Position numbers and translations under genes: made by a program. From Actinomycetes bacterium (lineage in GTDB: Bacteria > Actinomycetota > Acidimicrobiia > Acidimicrobiales > RAAP-2), in the NCBI GenBank assembly GCA_021781315.1, contig JAJXXB010000168.1, forward strand, positions 1 to 34,823: a stretch of 34,823 nucleotides of DNA, written 5' to 3'. Below the pieces are notes generated by a model. It searched no databases, had not been told where the DNA came from, and worked only from the letters and a program-made list of their open reading frames with translations. Within the stretch, counting starts at the first letter, position 1, and each line of letters opens with the position of its first letter. This document shows, one piece after another, positions 8,976 through 16,543 of this stretch.

Positions 8976-9609
8976 GGTGCTCCTCTCGTTCCAAAAAGTA
9001 CTGACGCGCGTTGCGCACGAAGGCCTCGACCTTCGCTCGGTCCTTCACCCCGGGCGAGGACTCCGAACCACTCGCCACGTCACAGCCCCACGCCCCGACC
9101 TTCGCCAACACGTCGGCAACGCTCTCCCCCGTCAGTCCGCCCGCCACGATGATCGGCCGATCCCAGTCGCGGCGCGCGACGTCGTCCCAGTCGTGGGCCA
9201 CGCCCGAGCCCGGGCGGGCCCCGTCGATCAGGTAGGCATCGCCGGCCCCGGTCGCCGCGTCGAGGTCATCGACTGACAGCGCCTCGATAAGAGCGAGCCC
9301 GCGCTCACGCGCCAGCGACGCGACCCCGTCGGACATCTCGCCGTGAACCTGCAACGCGTCGAGCTCGAGCGCCTCGAGCGCGCGCGCGGCCTCGTCGTAG
9401 GTGACGTGGCGAAACACGCCCACGCGCACGAGGCGGCCCTCCACGCTCGCACAGATCGCAGCGGCCGTCTCGAGCGTGACTCGTCGGGGGGAGTCGGCCA
9501 GGATGACGCCCAGTGCGTCAGCCCCGGCGTCAGCCACTAGCTCGGCGTCGGCGACGGACGTGACGGCGCAAACCTTGATGAAGTGGCGATAACCGATCAG
9601 GTTAGCCAC
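8968..9609 (-). CDS. trpF: Phosphoribosylanthranilate isomerase
   Basis: Amadori rearrangement of PRA to CdRP, the third step of tryptophan synthesis. It is 213 residues. The N-terminal HFIKVCAVTSVADA is the counterpart of the family's K-x-C-G-I-T with the catalytic Cys kept and the following Gly changed to Ala. ADALGVILADSPRRV, ALQVHGE, YLIDGARPGSGVAHDWD with the catalytic Asp, and IIVAGGLTGESV are in order. It starts with GTG at 9609, overlapping the trpC stop by eight bases, so translation is coupled. Confidence 0.94.
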   Translation of the reverse strand: MANLIGYRHFIKVCAVTSVADAELVADAGADALGVILADSPRRVTLETAAAICASVEGRLVRVGVFRHVTYDEAARALEALELDALQVHGEMSDGVASLARERGLALIEALSVDDLDAATGAGDAYLIDGARPGSGVAHDWDDVARRDWDRPIIVAGGLTGESVADVLAKVGAWGCDVASGSESSPGVKDRAKVEAFVRNARQYFLEREEHRG

Positions 9610-10396
9610 GAGGTCGCCGTTTCACGGAGGAGAACTCGCGCACGAGTCCCTCGGGCGACGGCGCGCGCACGAAACTCTCACCCACGAGTACCGCGTCGAC
9701 ACCGGCGTCGGCGACACGCTCGACGTCCTCGACGCTCGCGAGACCCGATTCGGCCACCGCGAGCACCGTCGTCGGCAAAGCGGTCACGACTTGCGCCGCT
9801 CGGTGCGGGTCGACGTCGAAGGTGCGCAGATCTCGTTGATTGACGCCGACGATTCGCGCTCCCGCGGCCAGGGCCCGATCGGCCTCGTGGGTGTCGTGTA
9901 CCTCGACGAGGGCGTCGAGGTGGCAGGCCGACGCCACCATCAAGAACTCCTCGAGCTCGGGGTCGCTGAGAGCCGCCACGATGAGCAGGACCGCCGCTGC
10001 ACCCATGTGGGCCGCGTCAATCACGTCATTGGCGCTCACCGTGAAGTCCTTGCGCAGCAGCGGCAGCGACACGGCGTGTCGTACGGTGCGCAGATCCTCG
10101 ACCGAGCCCGAGAAGAAGTCCTCGTCGGTCAGCACCGAGATCGCGGCCGCTCCCCCAGCTTCGTACTGTCGCGCCACTGCGGTGACATCGAGGTCGTCGT
10201 TGAGCCATCCCTTGGACGGCGAGCGACGTTTGATCTCGGCGATCACCGCGACGTGGCCCACATCGCGCACGAGCGCCTCGTGGAAGGAGGGGCCGTCGTA
10301 GACCACCTCGCCGAGGCGGCCGCGCCACGAACGATGGTCCTGGGCCGCCCGAGCCCGATGAGCGTCGACGATGGTGTCGAGATACGTCGCGGTCAT
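9602..10396 (-). CDS. trpC: Indole-3-glycerol phosphate synthase
   Basis: Closes the indole ring from CdRP. It is 264 residues, a TIM barrel of normal length. The catalytic lysines are in IAEIKRRSPSKG and LLRKDF; ISVLTDEDFFSG, VGVNQRDLRTF (family usually N-N-R-D-L, here N-Q-R-D-L) and AVAESGLASVEDV are present. The ATG at 10396 is preceded by TACGAT ending exactly six bases upstream and no Shine-Dalgarno, so the operon mRNA is probably leaderless. It heads trpC-F-B-A and is divergent from trpD. Confidence 0.96.
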   Translation of the reverse strand: MTATYLDTIVDAHRARAAQDHRSWRGRLGEVVYDGPSFHEALVRDVGHVAVIAEIKRRSPSKGWLNDDLDVTAVARQYEAGGAAAISVLTDEDFFSGSVEDLRTVRHAVSLPLLRKDFTVSANDVIDAAHMGAAAVLLIVAALSDPELEEFLMVASACHLDALVEVHDTHEADRALAAGARIVGVNQRDLRTFDVDPHRAAQVVTALPTTVLAVAESGLASVEDVERVADAGVDAVLVGESFVRAPSPEGLVREFSSVKRRPRG

Positions 10397-10449
10397 CTCG
10401 AAATCGTACTGTCGCGGTCGCGATGGTCGGTCGCGACTAACTTGTCGCT
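10397..10449. promoter_or_regulatory. Divergent trpC / trpD promoter region
   Basis: Minus-strand -10 box TACGAT (complement at 10403-10408) ends six bases before the trpC ATG. Plus-strand -10 box TAACTT (10438-10443) ends six bases before an ATG at 10450. Only 29 bp separate the two boxes, so the two -35 zones overlap. Between them GGTCGCGA occurs twice (10416-10423 and 10429-10436), and GTCGCG (10411-10416) faces CGCGAC (10432-10437) as an inverted repeat. This is a good place for one regulator to control both directions. No -35 consensus is visible on either strand. Confidence 0.55.
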
Positions 10450-10482
10450 ATGTTGAACGCTGTTTCGAACGCTGGCGCATGA
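10450..10482 (+). CDS. Possible 10-codon leader ORF coupled to trpD
   Basis: ATG at 10450 opens a 10-codon frame, MLNAVSNAGA, whose TGA stop (10480-10482) overlaps the trpD ATG (10479-10481) as ATGA. The ATG lies exactly six bases after a TANNNT box (TAACTT), the same arrangement as six other starts in the window. trpD has no Shine-Dalgarno of its own (GAACGCTGGCGC precedes it). The inference is that ribosomes load on a leaderless leader ORF and re-initiate at trpD. The peptide contains no Trp, so it is not a classical trp attenuator peptide. Confidence 0.45.
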   Translation: MLNAVSNAGA

Positions 10483-11498
10483 CTGAGTCCTTCGCGCTCG
10501 ACGTCCTCCAGCCTCTCGTGCGCGGCACCGACCTCGAACGTACCGAGGCGCGCGACGCCCTGGCCGCCATCCTCGCCGGTCACGTGGATCCGGTCCTGAT
10601 CGCGAGCTTTCTGACCGCGTTGACCGCCAAGGGTGAGACCGCGGCGGAGATGACCGGCTTCATCGACGCGATGATCGCCGCGGCCTCCACCTTCACCGTC
10701 ACCGACGAGGCGATCGACATCGTGGGAACCGGCGGTGACCAGCTGCACACGGTGAACATCTCGACGATGGCCGCCTTCGCCGTCGCGGGATGCGGGGTCC
10801 CGGTCGCCAAGCACGGCAACCGTGCCGCGTCCTCCTCGGTGGGCTCGGCCGACGTCCTCGAAGCCCTCGGCGTGCGCCTCGAGGCACCCGCGGACGTCGT
10901 GCGCGCCTGCGTCGAGGGCGCGGGCATCGGCTTCATGTACGCGCCGACGTTCCACCCCGCCCTGGGCAACCTGGTCCCGATTCGACGGGCCCTGAAGTTT
11001 CGCACCATCTTCAACGTCCTCGGTCCGCTGGCCAACCCGGCGCTCGTTCGCCGTGCGCTGATCGGTGTGGCCCAGGCGCACCTGCTCGATTCGATGGCCG
11101 AGGTGCTGCACACCCGCGGCGCCCTCTTCTGCGTGCTCGTGCACGCCGACGACGGCCTCGACGAGCTATCCCTGGGGACGCCGTCGAGCCTGCACGAGAT
11201 CCGACCCGAGGGCGTCACCACGCGCGACATCGACGCGGGTGAGGAACTAGGGCTTCATCACAGCGCGGCGAGCCTTCGCGGTGGCGACACCGCCGACAAC
11301 GTGGTGGTCGTACGGGCCTTCCTCGAGGGTGCGGCGGGACCGGTCTTCGACGTGGCCTGCGCGAACGCCGGGCTGGCTCTCATGGTGGCCGGTCGCGCGA
11401 TGACCCTGCGCGAAGGGTTCGACCTCGCCGCGGCGAGTGTGCGCGAGGGTCGCGCCGCGCGCGCCCTCGAACGCCTCGTGGAGATCTCTAACGCTTAG
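10479..11498 (+). CDS. trpD: Anthranilate phosphoribosyltransferase
   Basis: Transfers phosphoribose from PRPP to anthranilate. It is 339 residues. DIVGTGGDQLHTVNIST contains the G-T-G-G-D PRPP loop; VAKHGNRAASSSVGSADVLEALG, FMYAPTFHPAL and RTIFNVLGPLANP are the standard family blocks. I start at ATG 10479 (MTESFALDVLQPL); the frame stays open upstream but that part overlaps the promoter and the trpC start and has no family similarity. It is divergent from trpC-F-B-A rather than in the operon. trpE and trpG are not in the window. It ends convergent with the next gene, sharing stop-codon bases in TTAG (11495-11498). Confidence 0.96.
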   Translation: MTESFALDVLQPLVRGTDLERTEARDALAAILAGHVDPVLIASFLTALTAKGETAAEMTGFIDAMIAAASTFTVTDEAIDIVGTGGDQLHTVNISTMAAFAVAGCGVPVAKHGNRAASSSVGSADVLEALGVRLEAPADVVRACVEGAGIGFMYAPTFHPALGNLVPIRRALKFRTIFNVLGPLANPALVRRALIGVAQAHLLDSMAEVLHTRGALFCVLVHADDGLDELSLGTPSSLHEIRPEGVTTRDIDAGEELGLHHSAASLRGGDTADNVVVVRAFLEGAAGPVFDVACANAGLALMVAGRAMTLREGFDLAAASVREGRAARALERLVEISNA

Positions 11499-12010
11499 AG
11501 GGCGCGCAAATCCGTCTTGTAGCGCTGACCGTTCGCCACGTACAGGGCCGCGCCCTCGGCGATGGCCGAGCGGTCACTAGCACCCTCCTTGATCGTGGCG
11601 GGCACGCCCACCGCGAGGGCACCGTCGGGAACCTGGGTGCGGTTGCGCACCACCGCACCGGCCGCCACGGTGGCGCCGGTGTGGACCTCGGCGTGGTGCA
11701 AGACGACCGAGGAACTACCCACGAGAGCACCGTCGTGGATCACGCAGCCTTCCAGGTGGGCGTTGTGGCCCACCACGCAGTCGCTGCCCACCACCGTGGG
11801 GAACTCCGCGACCGCGTGGACGATCGTGCCGTCCTGAATCGACGTGCGCTCGCCCACGATGATCGTGCCGTAGTCCCCCCGCAGCACCGCGCCGGGCCAG
11901 ATCGAGGACAACGCCCCGATGCGCACGTCGCCGATCACGACGGCGTCGGGATGGACGAAGGCGTCGGGGTGCACGGACGGAACGCGCTCACCCAAGGCGT
12001 AGATCGGCAT
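11495..12010 (-). CDS. Gamma-carbonic-anhydrase-like hexapeptide-repeat protein
   Basis: A 171-residue left-handed beta-helix protein of the gamma-carbonic anhydrase / PaaY / YrdA group. SSIWPGAVLRGD has the conserved Arg and Asp. The three metal-ligand histidines are in place: TIVHA, then GHNAHLEGC. QDGTIVH and isoleucine-rich turns repeat along the protein. It may be a zinc or iron hydratase, but many members have no proven carbonic anhydrase activity. The ATG at 12010 has the best ribosome site in the window, AGGAGG about six bases upstream, overlapping the stop of the preceding small gene. It is the last gene of the DUF512-der operon. Confidence 0.85.
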   Translation of the reverse strand: MPIYALGERVPSVHPDAFVHPDAVVIGDVRIGALSSIWPGAVLRGDYGTIIVGERTSIQDGTIVHAVAEFPTVVGSDCVVGHNAHLEGCVIHDGALVGSSSVVLHHAEVHTGATVAAGAVVRNRTQVPDGALAVGVPATIKEGASDRSAIAEGAALYVANGQRYKTDLRAL

Positions 12011-12019
12011 GGTTTCCTC

Positions 12020-12202
12020 CTAGTGGGTCAGCCACGAAATTAACTGGTAGAGCCGCCAGATCAGGTAGATGATCGTCACGACGATGAAGAAGCGCCACCG
12101 CCAGGGCATGGGCTCTCGCGCAGTCTCGGCGACGGGCCGGCCGCACACGTCGCACGTGTCGCCCTCGACGGGCCGGTCACAGTTCTCGCACCACGAGGCC
12201 AC
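12020..12202 (-). CDS. Small zinc-ribbon membrane protein, unknown function
   Basis: Sixty residues. An N-terminal zinc ribbon has C5-x2-C8 and C17-x2-C20 (WCENCDRP, then CDVCGRP). A short linker leads to one hydrophobic helix at about residues 37-58, followed by a short tail. The topology suggests a ribbon on the cytoplasmic side anchored in the membrane. The GTG start shares one base with the der stop (TAGTG) and the stop overlaps the ribosome site of the gamma-carbonic-anhydrase gene, so it is clearly expressed as part of the operon. I do not recognise the family. Confidence 0.78.
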   Translation of the reverse strand: MASWCENCDRPVEGDTCDVCGRPVAETAREPMPWRWRFFIVVTIIYLIWRLYQLISWLTH

Positions 12203-13500
12203 TAGTCGATCCTGACTCGCACCTTCAGCGGCGTCGAACCCAGCTCGAAACGCTCGCGCAGACTGCGCTCCACGTAGCGCAGATAGGTCGCCGGGAGCCG
12301 TCCCGAGACGAAGAGCGTGAAGGTCGGCGGCTCGCTCGCCCCCTGGACCGCGTAACGGATCTTGCCGGTGGGGGCGGGCTGCTTGATCTGTAGGTCGCGG
12401 ATCGCACGATTGAGCACGCCCGTCGGCACCCGGGTCGCGTAGTCCGCGGCCGCCTCGCCGAGGGCGGGCAGGAGCTTATGCACGCCTCGCCCGGAGGTGG
12501 CCGTCGTCTTGATGACCGGAGCGCTCCCGAGGAAGGCGAGTCGGTCGCCGAGTTTGGCCAGGACCTGGGGACGTTCCTCGGTGGGGATCAACTCCCACTT
12601 GTTGAGAACGACGATCGCCGGGCACCCCGCTCCGGCGATGCGTTCGGCCAAGCGCTGATCCTGACCGGTGACACCGATCGTCGCGTCGATGACCAGGACC
12701 GCGATGTCGGCCCGGTCGAGCGCCTCGAGGCTGCGCAGCACCGCGTAGGTCTCCAGGCCGGCCTCGGTCTTGGCGCGCCGGCGCATGCCGGCGGTGTCGA
12801 TGAATCGGATGAGCCCCTGTTCGGTCTCGACGACGGTGTCGATGGCGTCACGCGTGGTGCCCGGCATATCGTGCACCACCGAGCGTTCCTCACCGATGAG
12901 CTGGTTGAAGAGGGTCGACTTACCCACGTTGGGCCGGCCCACGATCGCCACGCGCAGCGCGCCGTCGTCGGGCTCGTTGGCGGGGACCTCGTCGACCTCG
13001 TCGGCCAGGATCAAGCGGTCAACGATGGCGTCGAGCAGGTCGCCCGCTCCGCGCCCGTGCAGGGCGCTGACCGTGAAGGGCTCGCCCACGCCCAACTGCA
13101 GGAACTCCCAACTCTGGGCGTCGTGGTTCAGGTCGTCGACCTTGTTGGCGACGAGCAGAATCGGCCGCCCGCTGCGCAGCGCCCAGCGCGCGGCGTGCAG
13201 GTCCTCGTCAACGACGCCGGTGGTGACGTCAACGACCAACAGCACCAGGTCGGCGCCGTCGAGCGCCGTCTCGGCCTGCTGGGAGACCTTGGACTGCAGC
13301 TCGTCGCCGCTCGCCGTCCAGCCCCCCGTGTCGACGACGTCAAAGGTGACGCCGCGCCACTCGATCTCGACGCTCTTGCGGTCGCGGGTGACCCCGCGGT
13401 GTTCTTCGACGACCGCCACGCGTCGGCCCGCCAGACGATTGACCAACGAGCTCTTGCCCACGTTGGGCCGGCCCACGATGACGACCTGCTTGTGCTTCAT
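12202..13500 (-). CDS. der: Ribosome-assembly GTPase Der (EngA)
   Basis: Double-GTPase needed for 50S subunit maturation. It is 432 residues. The first G domain has GRPNVGKSS (about residues 9-17), the switch DTGG and NKVD. The second has GRPNVGKST, DTAGMRRR and NKWE, and a C-terminal KH-like domain follows. I start at ATG 13500 (MKHKQVVIVGRPNVGKS). An upstream in-frame codon would add 45 low-complexity Arg/Pro residues that are only the shadow of the preceding gene. Start and preceding DUF512 stop overlap as ATGA. Confidence 0.96.
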   Translation of the reverse strand: MKHKQVVIVGRPNVGKSSLVNRLAGRRVAVVEEHRGVTRDRKSVEIEWRGVTFDVVDTGGWTASGDELQSKVSQQAETALDGADLVLLVVDVTTGVVDEDLHAARWALRSGRPILLVANKVDDLNHDAQSWEFLQLGVGEPFTVSALHGRGAGDLLDAIVDRLILADEVDEVPANEPDDGALRVAIVGRPNVGKSTLFNQLIGEERSVVHDMPGTTRDAIDTVVETEQGLIRFIDTAGMRRRAKTEAGLETYAVLRSLEALDRADIAVLVIDATIGVTGQDQRLAERIAGAGCPAIVVLNKWELIPTEERPQVLAKLGDRLAFLGSAPVIKTTATSGRGVHKLLPALGEAAADYATRVPTGVLNRAIRDLQIKQPAPTGKIRYAVQGASEPPTFTLFVSGRLPATYLRYVERSLRERFELGSTPLKVRVRID

Positions 13501-14870
13501 GGCGACACCAGGACCCCGGAGGAGACCTCGTCGAGGGTGCGGCGCAGGTCGAGCCCCGTGGTGGGGACCGTGCGCACGCGCCGGGGCAGGTCCTCGAGCG
13601 TGAGTCCGTCGAGGAAGCGGCCTTCGTTCACGCACACGTCCGGGATCAGAACGGTCGTGTCGGAGTTGATCTCACTTAGGGCCGCCGTGAGATCGGCACC
13701 GGTGAGTAGGCCCGCCACCTTGATGTTGCCGCCGAAGTACGCGTTGGCAACGGCGCGCACCTCGACGTGCGCGTAGCCCACGGCGTCGAGCAGGTCGCGC
13801 AGGATCGGCGCGGCGTACTCGCCCGTGAGGATGGTGACCGACCGGCCCGCGCCACCGGATGAGGACCCGCGCTCCGCGCGATAGCCCCACGCCGGCGCGC
13901 CGTCCACACTCTGGAAGAATCCCGTGCCCAACGTGTCCATCTCGACCTCGTCGAGAAAGCTCTGACGAAATGCCGCCACCAGTCCGATCCCGTTCTCGGC
14001 CTGATCGAGGGAGTCGAAGTAGGCGGGTTCGCGCGGCTCCAGCCCGGCGACCAGGTAGAACTCGTCGCTCGCGTTGATCGACACCGAGAGCCCCATCTCG
14101 CGCACCAGGGCGTGGTAGTGCTCGGCGAGCGCCACCACGCTGGCCGCCTCGTCACGGGTGTGGGGCCGCATGGACTCTTCGAGGGAGAAGTCGCTGACCC
14201 CCACCGGCACCACAGCCAGCGAGGCCAGTGCGGGATACGAGGTCACAACGTCGTCAAGCGTCCGCTCGAGCTCGGCGCCGTCGTTCACCCCCGGACAGAC
14301 GACGACCTGGCCGTGGACCTCGATGCCCGCGTTGAGCAGCTCGCGCAGCCAGCGCAGGCTCGTCGCCCCTCGCGGGTTGCGCAGCATCTCGGCGCGAAGA
14401 GCGGGATTCGTGGTGTGGATCGACACGTAGAGGGGCGAGAGGCGCTCTTCGATCACGCGCTCGAGGTCGAACTCGGTGAAGCGCGTCAGCGTCGTGTAGT
14501 TGCCGTAGAGAAACGACAGGCGAAAGTCATCGTCCTTGACGTAGAGCGAGCGACGCAGCCCCTTGGGCAACTGGTAGATGAAGCAGAACGTGCAGTGATT
14601 GTCACAGGTGCGGATCCGATCAAAGACGGCCGAATCGATCGACAGGCCCAGGGGTGCCCCGGCCTCCTTGTTAATGACGACCTTGCGGGCGAGATCGCTC
14701 CCCTCGCGCTTGATCACCAGGACGACGCGCTCGCCGTCGACCAGCTGCTGGTACTCGATGATGTCGGTCGGTTCGCGGCCGTTGATGCTGACGAGCTCAT
14801 CGCCGACGGCCAGATCCGCGCTCGCGGCGGGCGAGTCAAGGGAAATCGAGGAAATGCGGGCGCCCGACAC
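13497..14870 (-). CDS. DUF512 protein: PDZ domain plus radical-SAM-like iron-sulfur enzyme
   Basis: 457 residues. Residues 1-70 form a PDZ-like domain (ISLDSPAASADLAVGDELVSING). Next comes a cysteine cluster CDNHCTFC (C-x3-C-x2-C, the radical-SAM arrangement) inside a very conserved stretch that continues FIYQLPKGLRRSLYVKDDD and FLYGNYTTLTRF. A DUF512 C-terminal region follows. Relatives in cyanobacteria and clostridia are annotated as putative FeS oxidoreductases of unknown function. It overlaps der by four bases, and association with der is also seen in other phyla, which suggests a link to ribosome or tRNA maturation (inference). It starts with GTG at 14870, six bases after a TAGGCT -10 box, probably leaderless. 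Confidence 0.88.
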   Translation of the reverse strand: MSGARISSISLDSPAASADLAVGDELVSINGREPTDIIEYQQLVDGERVVLVIKREGSDLARKVVINKEAGAPLGLSIDSAVFDRIRTCDNHCTFCFIYQLPKGLRRSLYVKDDDFRLSFLYGNYTTLTRFTEFDLERVIEERLSPLYVSIHTTNPALRAEMLRNPRGATSLRWLRELLNAGIEVHGQVVVCPGVNDGAELERTLDDVVTSYPALASLAVVPVGVSDFSLEESMRPHTRDEAASVVALAEHYHALVREMGLSVSINASDEFYLVAGLEPREPAYFDSLDQAENGIGLVAAFRQSFLDEVEMDTLGTGFFQSVDGAPAWGYRAERGSSSGGAGRSVTILTGEYAAPILRDLLDAVGYAHVEVRAVANAYFGGNIKVAGLLTGADLTAALSEINSDTTVLIPDVCVNEGRFLDGLTLEDLPRRVRTVPTTGLDLRRTLDEVSSGVLVSP

Positions 14871-14916
14871 CCCGCCAGCCTAATGGCGCGCGACCTCGGC
14901 TCACTAGGCTGGCGCC
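14871..14916. promoter_or_regulatory. Divergent DUF512 / ispH promoter
   Basis: The same -10 hexamer, TAGGCT, faces both ways. On the plus strand it is 14905-14910 and ends six bases before the ispH GTG (14917). On the minus strand its complement AGCCTA is 14877-14882 and ends six bases before the DUF512 GTG (14870). The two boxes are 22 bp apart and with the adjoining base form the inverted repeat CAGCCTA / TAGGCTG. Neither gene has a Shine-Dalgarno, so both transcripts are predicted to be leaderless. Confidence 0.6.
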
Positions 14917-15954
14917 GTGAGTGTGGACAAGGTGGTTCTGGCTGCTCCGCGGGGATTTTGCGCCGGCGTCGAGAAGGCCATCAAGGCCCTGGACTGGATG
15001 ACGCGAATCTTCGAGCCCCCGGTGTACTGCTACCACGAGATCGTCCACAACCAGTTTGTGGTCAACCACTTCACCTCCCTCGGCGTGGTCTTCGTCGACG
15101 ACGTGGCCGACGTGCCGCGCGGGGCGCCGGTCATGCTCTCCGCCCACGGCTCGCCCCCCCAGGTCATCGAGGCCGCACGCCGCGGCGGCGGCACCGTCAT
15201 CGACGCGGTCTGCCCCCTGGTCACCAAGGTCCACCACGAGCTCAAGGTGCGCGCGCGCAAGGGCTACACCATCCTCTACGTCGGCCACGAGGGCCATGAG
15301 GAGGCCGTGGGCACCATGGCGGTCGCCCCCGAGTCGGTGCACCTGATCGAGTCCATTGAGGACATCGACCGCCTGGCCGGCCTCGAGGGGCCCGTCGCGC
15401 TGCTGAGTCAGACCACGCTCAGCCTGGACGAGTGGCAAGACCTTCGCGACCACGCCCAGGCGGTCTTTCCCGACATCTGGATGCCCAATCGCAGCGATCT
15501 CTGTTTCGCCACGACCAACCGCCAGGCGGCGCTGCGCGCGATCGCCGCCGAGGCCGACGCCGTCGTCGTCATCGGCTCGGCCAATTCGTCCAACACGGTC
15601 GCCCTGGCGACCGTGGCGCGCGCCAGTGGTGCGTCGCGGGTCTTTCGGGTCAACGGGGTGCGCGACCTGCCCGACGACCTTGAGGGGGTCGTGGCCGTGA
15701 CTGCCGGGGCCTCCGCGCCCGAATCACTGGTCAACGAGGTCCTCGACGCCCTGGATCCTCGCGAGGGTGTCAGCGTGCACACGGTGACCGTCGAGGACGA
15801 GTACTTCCCTCCCCCGCCCGAGCTGCGCGAGACCCTGCGCACGCTGGCGGCCCTGCTCGACGTCTGCCTCGGCGCGCCGTCACGCTCGAGCTTTGATGCC
15901 TCGGCCGACCGCGAGTTCACGGCGGCCCAGGTTCTCTCGGCCACCAGCCGTTAG
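14917..15954 (+). CDS. ispH: 4-hydroxy-3-methylbut-2-enyl diphosphate reductase
   Basis: The last step of the MEP isoprenoid pathway, converting HMBPP to IPP and DMAPP. It is 345 residues, and the first 300 or so align with the family. The three Cys ligands of the 4Fe-4S cluster are visible in PRGFCAGV (C15), DAVCPLVTK (about C99) and DLCFATTNRQ (about C196). YCYHEIVHN, VMLSAHGSPP, GHEGHEEAVGT, QTTLS and VIGSANSSNT are conserved substrate-site blocks. It starts with GTG at 14917. It lies divergent from DUF512 and 36 bp before the HD-domain gene on the same strand. Confidence 0.96.
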   Translation: MSVDKVVLAAPRGFCAGVEKAIKALDWMTRIFEPPVYCYHEIVHNQFVVNHFTSLGVVFVDDVADVPRGAPVMLSAHGSPPQVIEAARRGGGTVIDAVCPLVTKVHHELKVRARKGYTILYVGHEGHEEAVGTMAVAPESVHLIESIEDIDRLAGLEGPVALLSQTTLSLDEWQDLRDHAQAVFPDIWMPNRSDLCFATTNRQAALRAIAAEADAVVVIGSANSSNTVALATVARASGASRVFRVNGVRDLPDDLEGVVAVTAGASAPESLVNEVLDALDPREGVSVHTVTVEDEYFPPPPELRETLRTLAALLDVCLGAPSRSSFDASADREFTAAQVLSATSR

Positions 15955-15978
15955 CCCTGGCCCCGAGGGGCCCGCCGG

Positions 15979-15990
15979 TATACTCTCCAT
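15979..15990 (+). promoter_or_regulatory. -10 box and spacer of the HD-domain gene
   Basis: TATACT (15979-15984), the closest match to a sigma-70 -10 consensus in the window, ends six bases before the GTG at 15991. The transcript would begin at or next to the start codon. No -35 element is convincing. The HD gene can therefore be transcribed apart from ispH. Confidence 0.55.
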
Positions 15991-16536
15991 GTGAATTCCT
16001 TCCCGAGCATGGACGTCTCCACGCGTGAGCAGTGGATGACCATCGCCGAGGAGACGATCGCCGCACAGCCGCGCGTCGCGCGCCAGCTTTTGGACATGGT
16101 CCGGGGACTCTCGAGCGTCACCGACGGATTCAGCGTCGACCAGATGGTGCACGCCCTCCAGACGGCGACGCGCGCCGAGCGCGACGGCGCCGACGAGCAG
16201 GTGGTGGTGGCCTCGCTGCTGCACGACGTCGGCAAGCTGATCTCGGTGCCCAATCACCCGCGCATCGCCGCGGAGATCCTGCGTCCCTACGTACGCGACG
16301 AGGTCTACGCGATGATCGCCTATCACCAGGACTTCCAGGGCCGCTACTACTACGAGTACCTCGGGATGGACCCCAACCTGCGCGAGCGTCACCGGGACCA
16401 GCCCTGGTACGAACTGGCCGAGCGCTTCGCCGATTCCTGGGATCAGACGTCGTTCGACCCCGACTACGACCACGAACCCCTCGAGCACTTCGAACCAATG
16501 GTTCATCGCGTGTTCGCCCAAGCCCACTCACTGTAA
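15991..16536 (+). CDS. HD-domain protein, possible PhnZ/MIOX-like or phosphohydrolase
   Basis: 181 residues with an HD metal site: an upstream His (QMVHALQTA), VASLLHDVGK at about residues 70-79, then later histidines in NHPRIAAEIL and MIAYHQDFQGRYYYEYLG. The C-terminal motif FADSWDQTSFDPDY, then LEHFEPMV, recalls HD oxygenase-like proteins related to PhnZ and inositol oxygenase, but I cannot tell hydrolase from oxygenase. I use the GTG at 15991 because a TATACT box sits exactly six bases upstream. The ATG at 16009 (MDVSTREQW) is the alternative. It is followed seven bases later by the glycosyltransferase. Confidence 0.7.
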   Translation: MNSFPSMDVSTREQWMTIAEETIAAQPRVARQLLDMVRGLSSVTDGFSVDQMVHALQTATRAERDGADEQVVVASLLHDVGKLISVPNHPRIAAEILRPYVRDEVYAMIAYHQDFQGRYYYEYLGMDPNLRERHRDQPWYELAERFADSWDQTSFDPDYDHEPLEHFEPMVHRVFAQAHSL

Positions 16537-16543
16537 GGACATC

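Noticed and set aside
7920..9152. Long open frame on the plus strand opposite trpB and trpF, and similar long frames opposite acs, der and pyrG
   Set aside because: They are antisense frames produced by GC-rich codon bias; their translations are Arg/Pro/Ala/His/Gly-rich with no family motifs, while the opposite strand has clear enzymes.
10450..10482. Classical trp attenuator for the trpD leader ORF
   Set aside because: The peptide has no Trp codons and I see no terminator/antiterminator pair between it and trpD; the two overlap directly.
13501..13635. N-terminal extension of Der
   Set aside because: Low-complexity Arg/Pro sequence overlapping the DUF512 gene; the family N terminus starts at 13500 in an ATGA overlap. 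The same reasoning removed upstream extensions of acs, plsC, recN, the M50 protease and trpD.
15955..15978. GGCCCCGAGGGGCC after ispH as a terminator
   Set aside because: The palindrome leaves only two loop bases and has no T-run; it is too close to the HD promoter to call.
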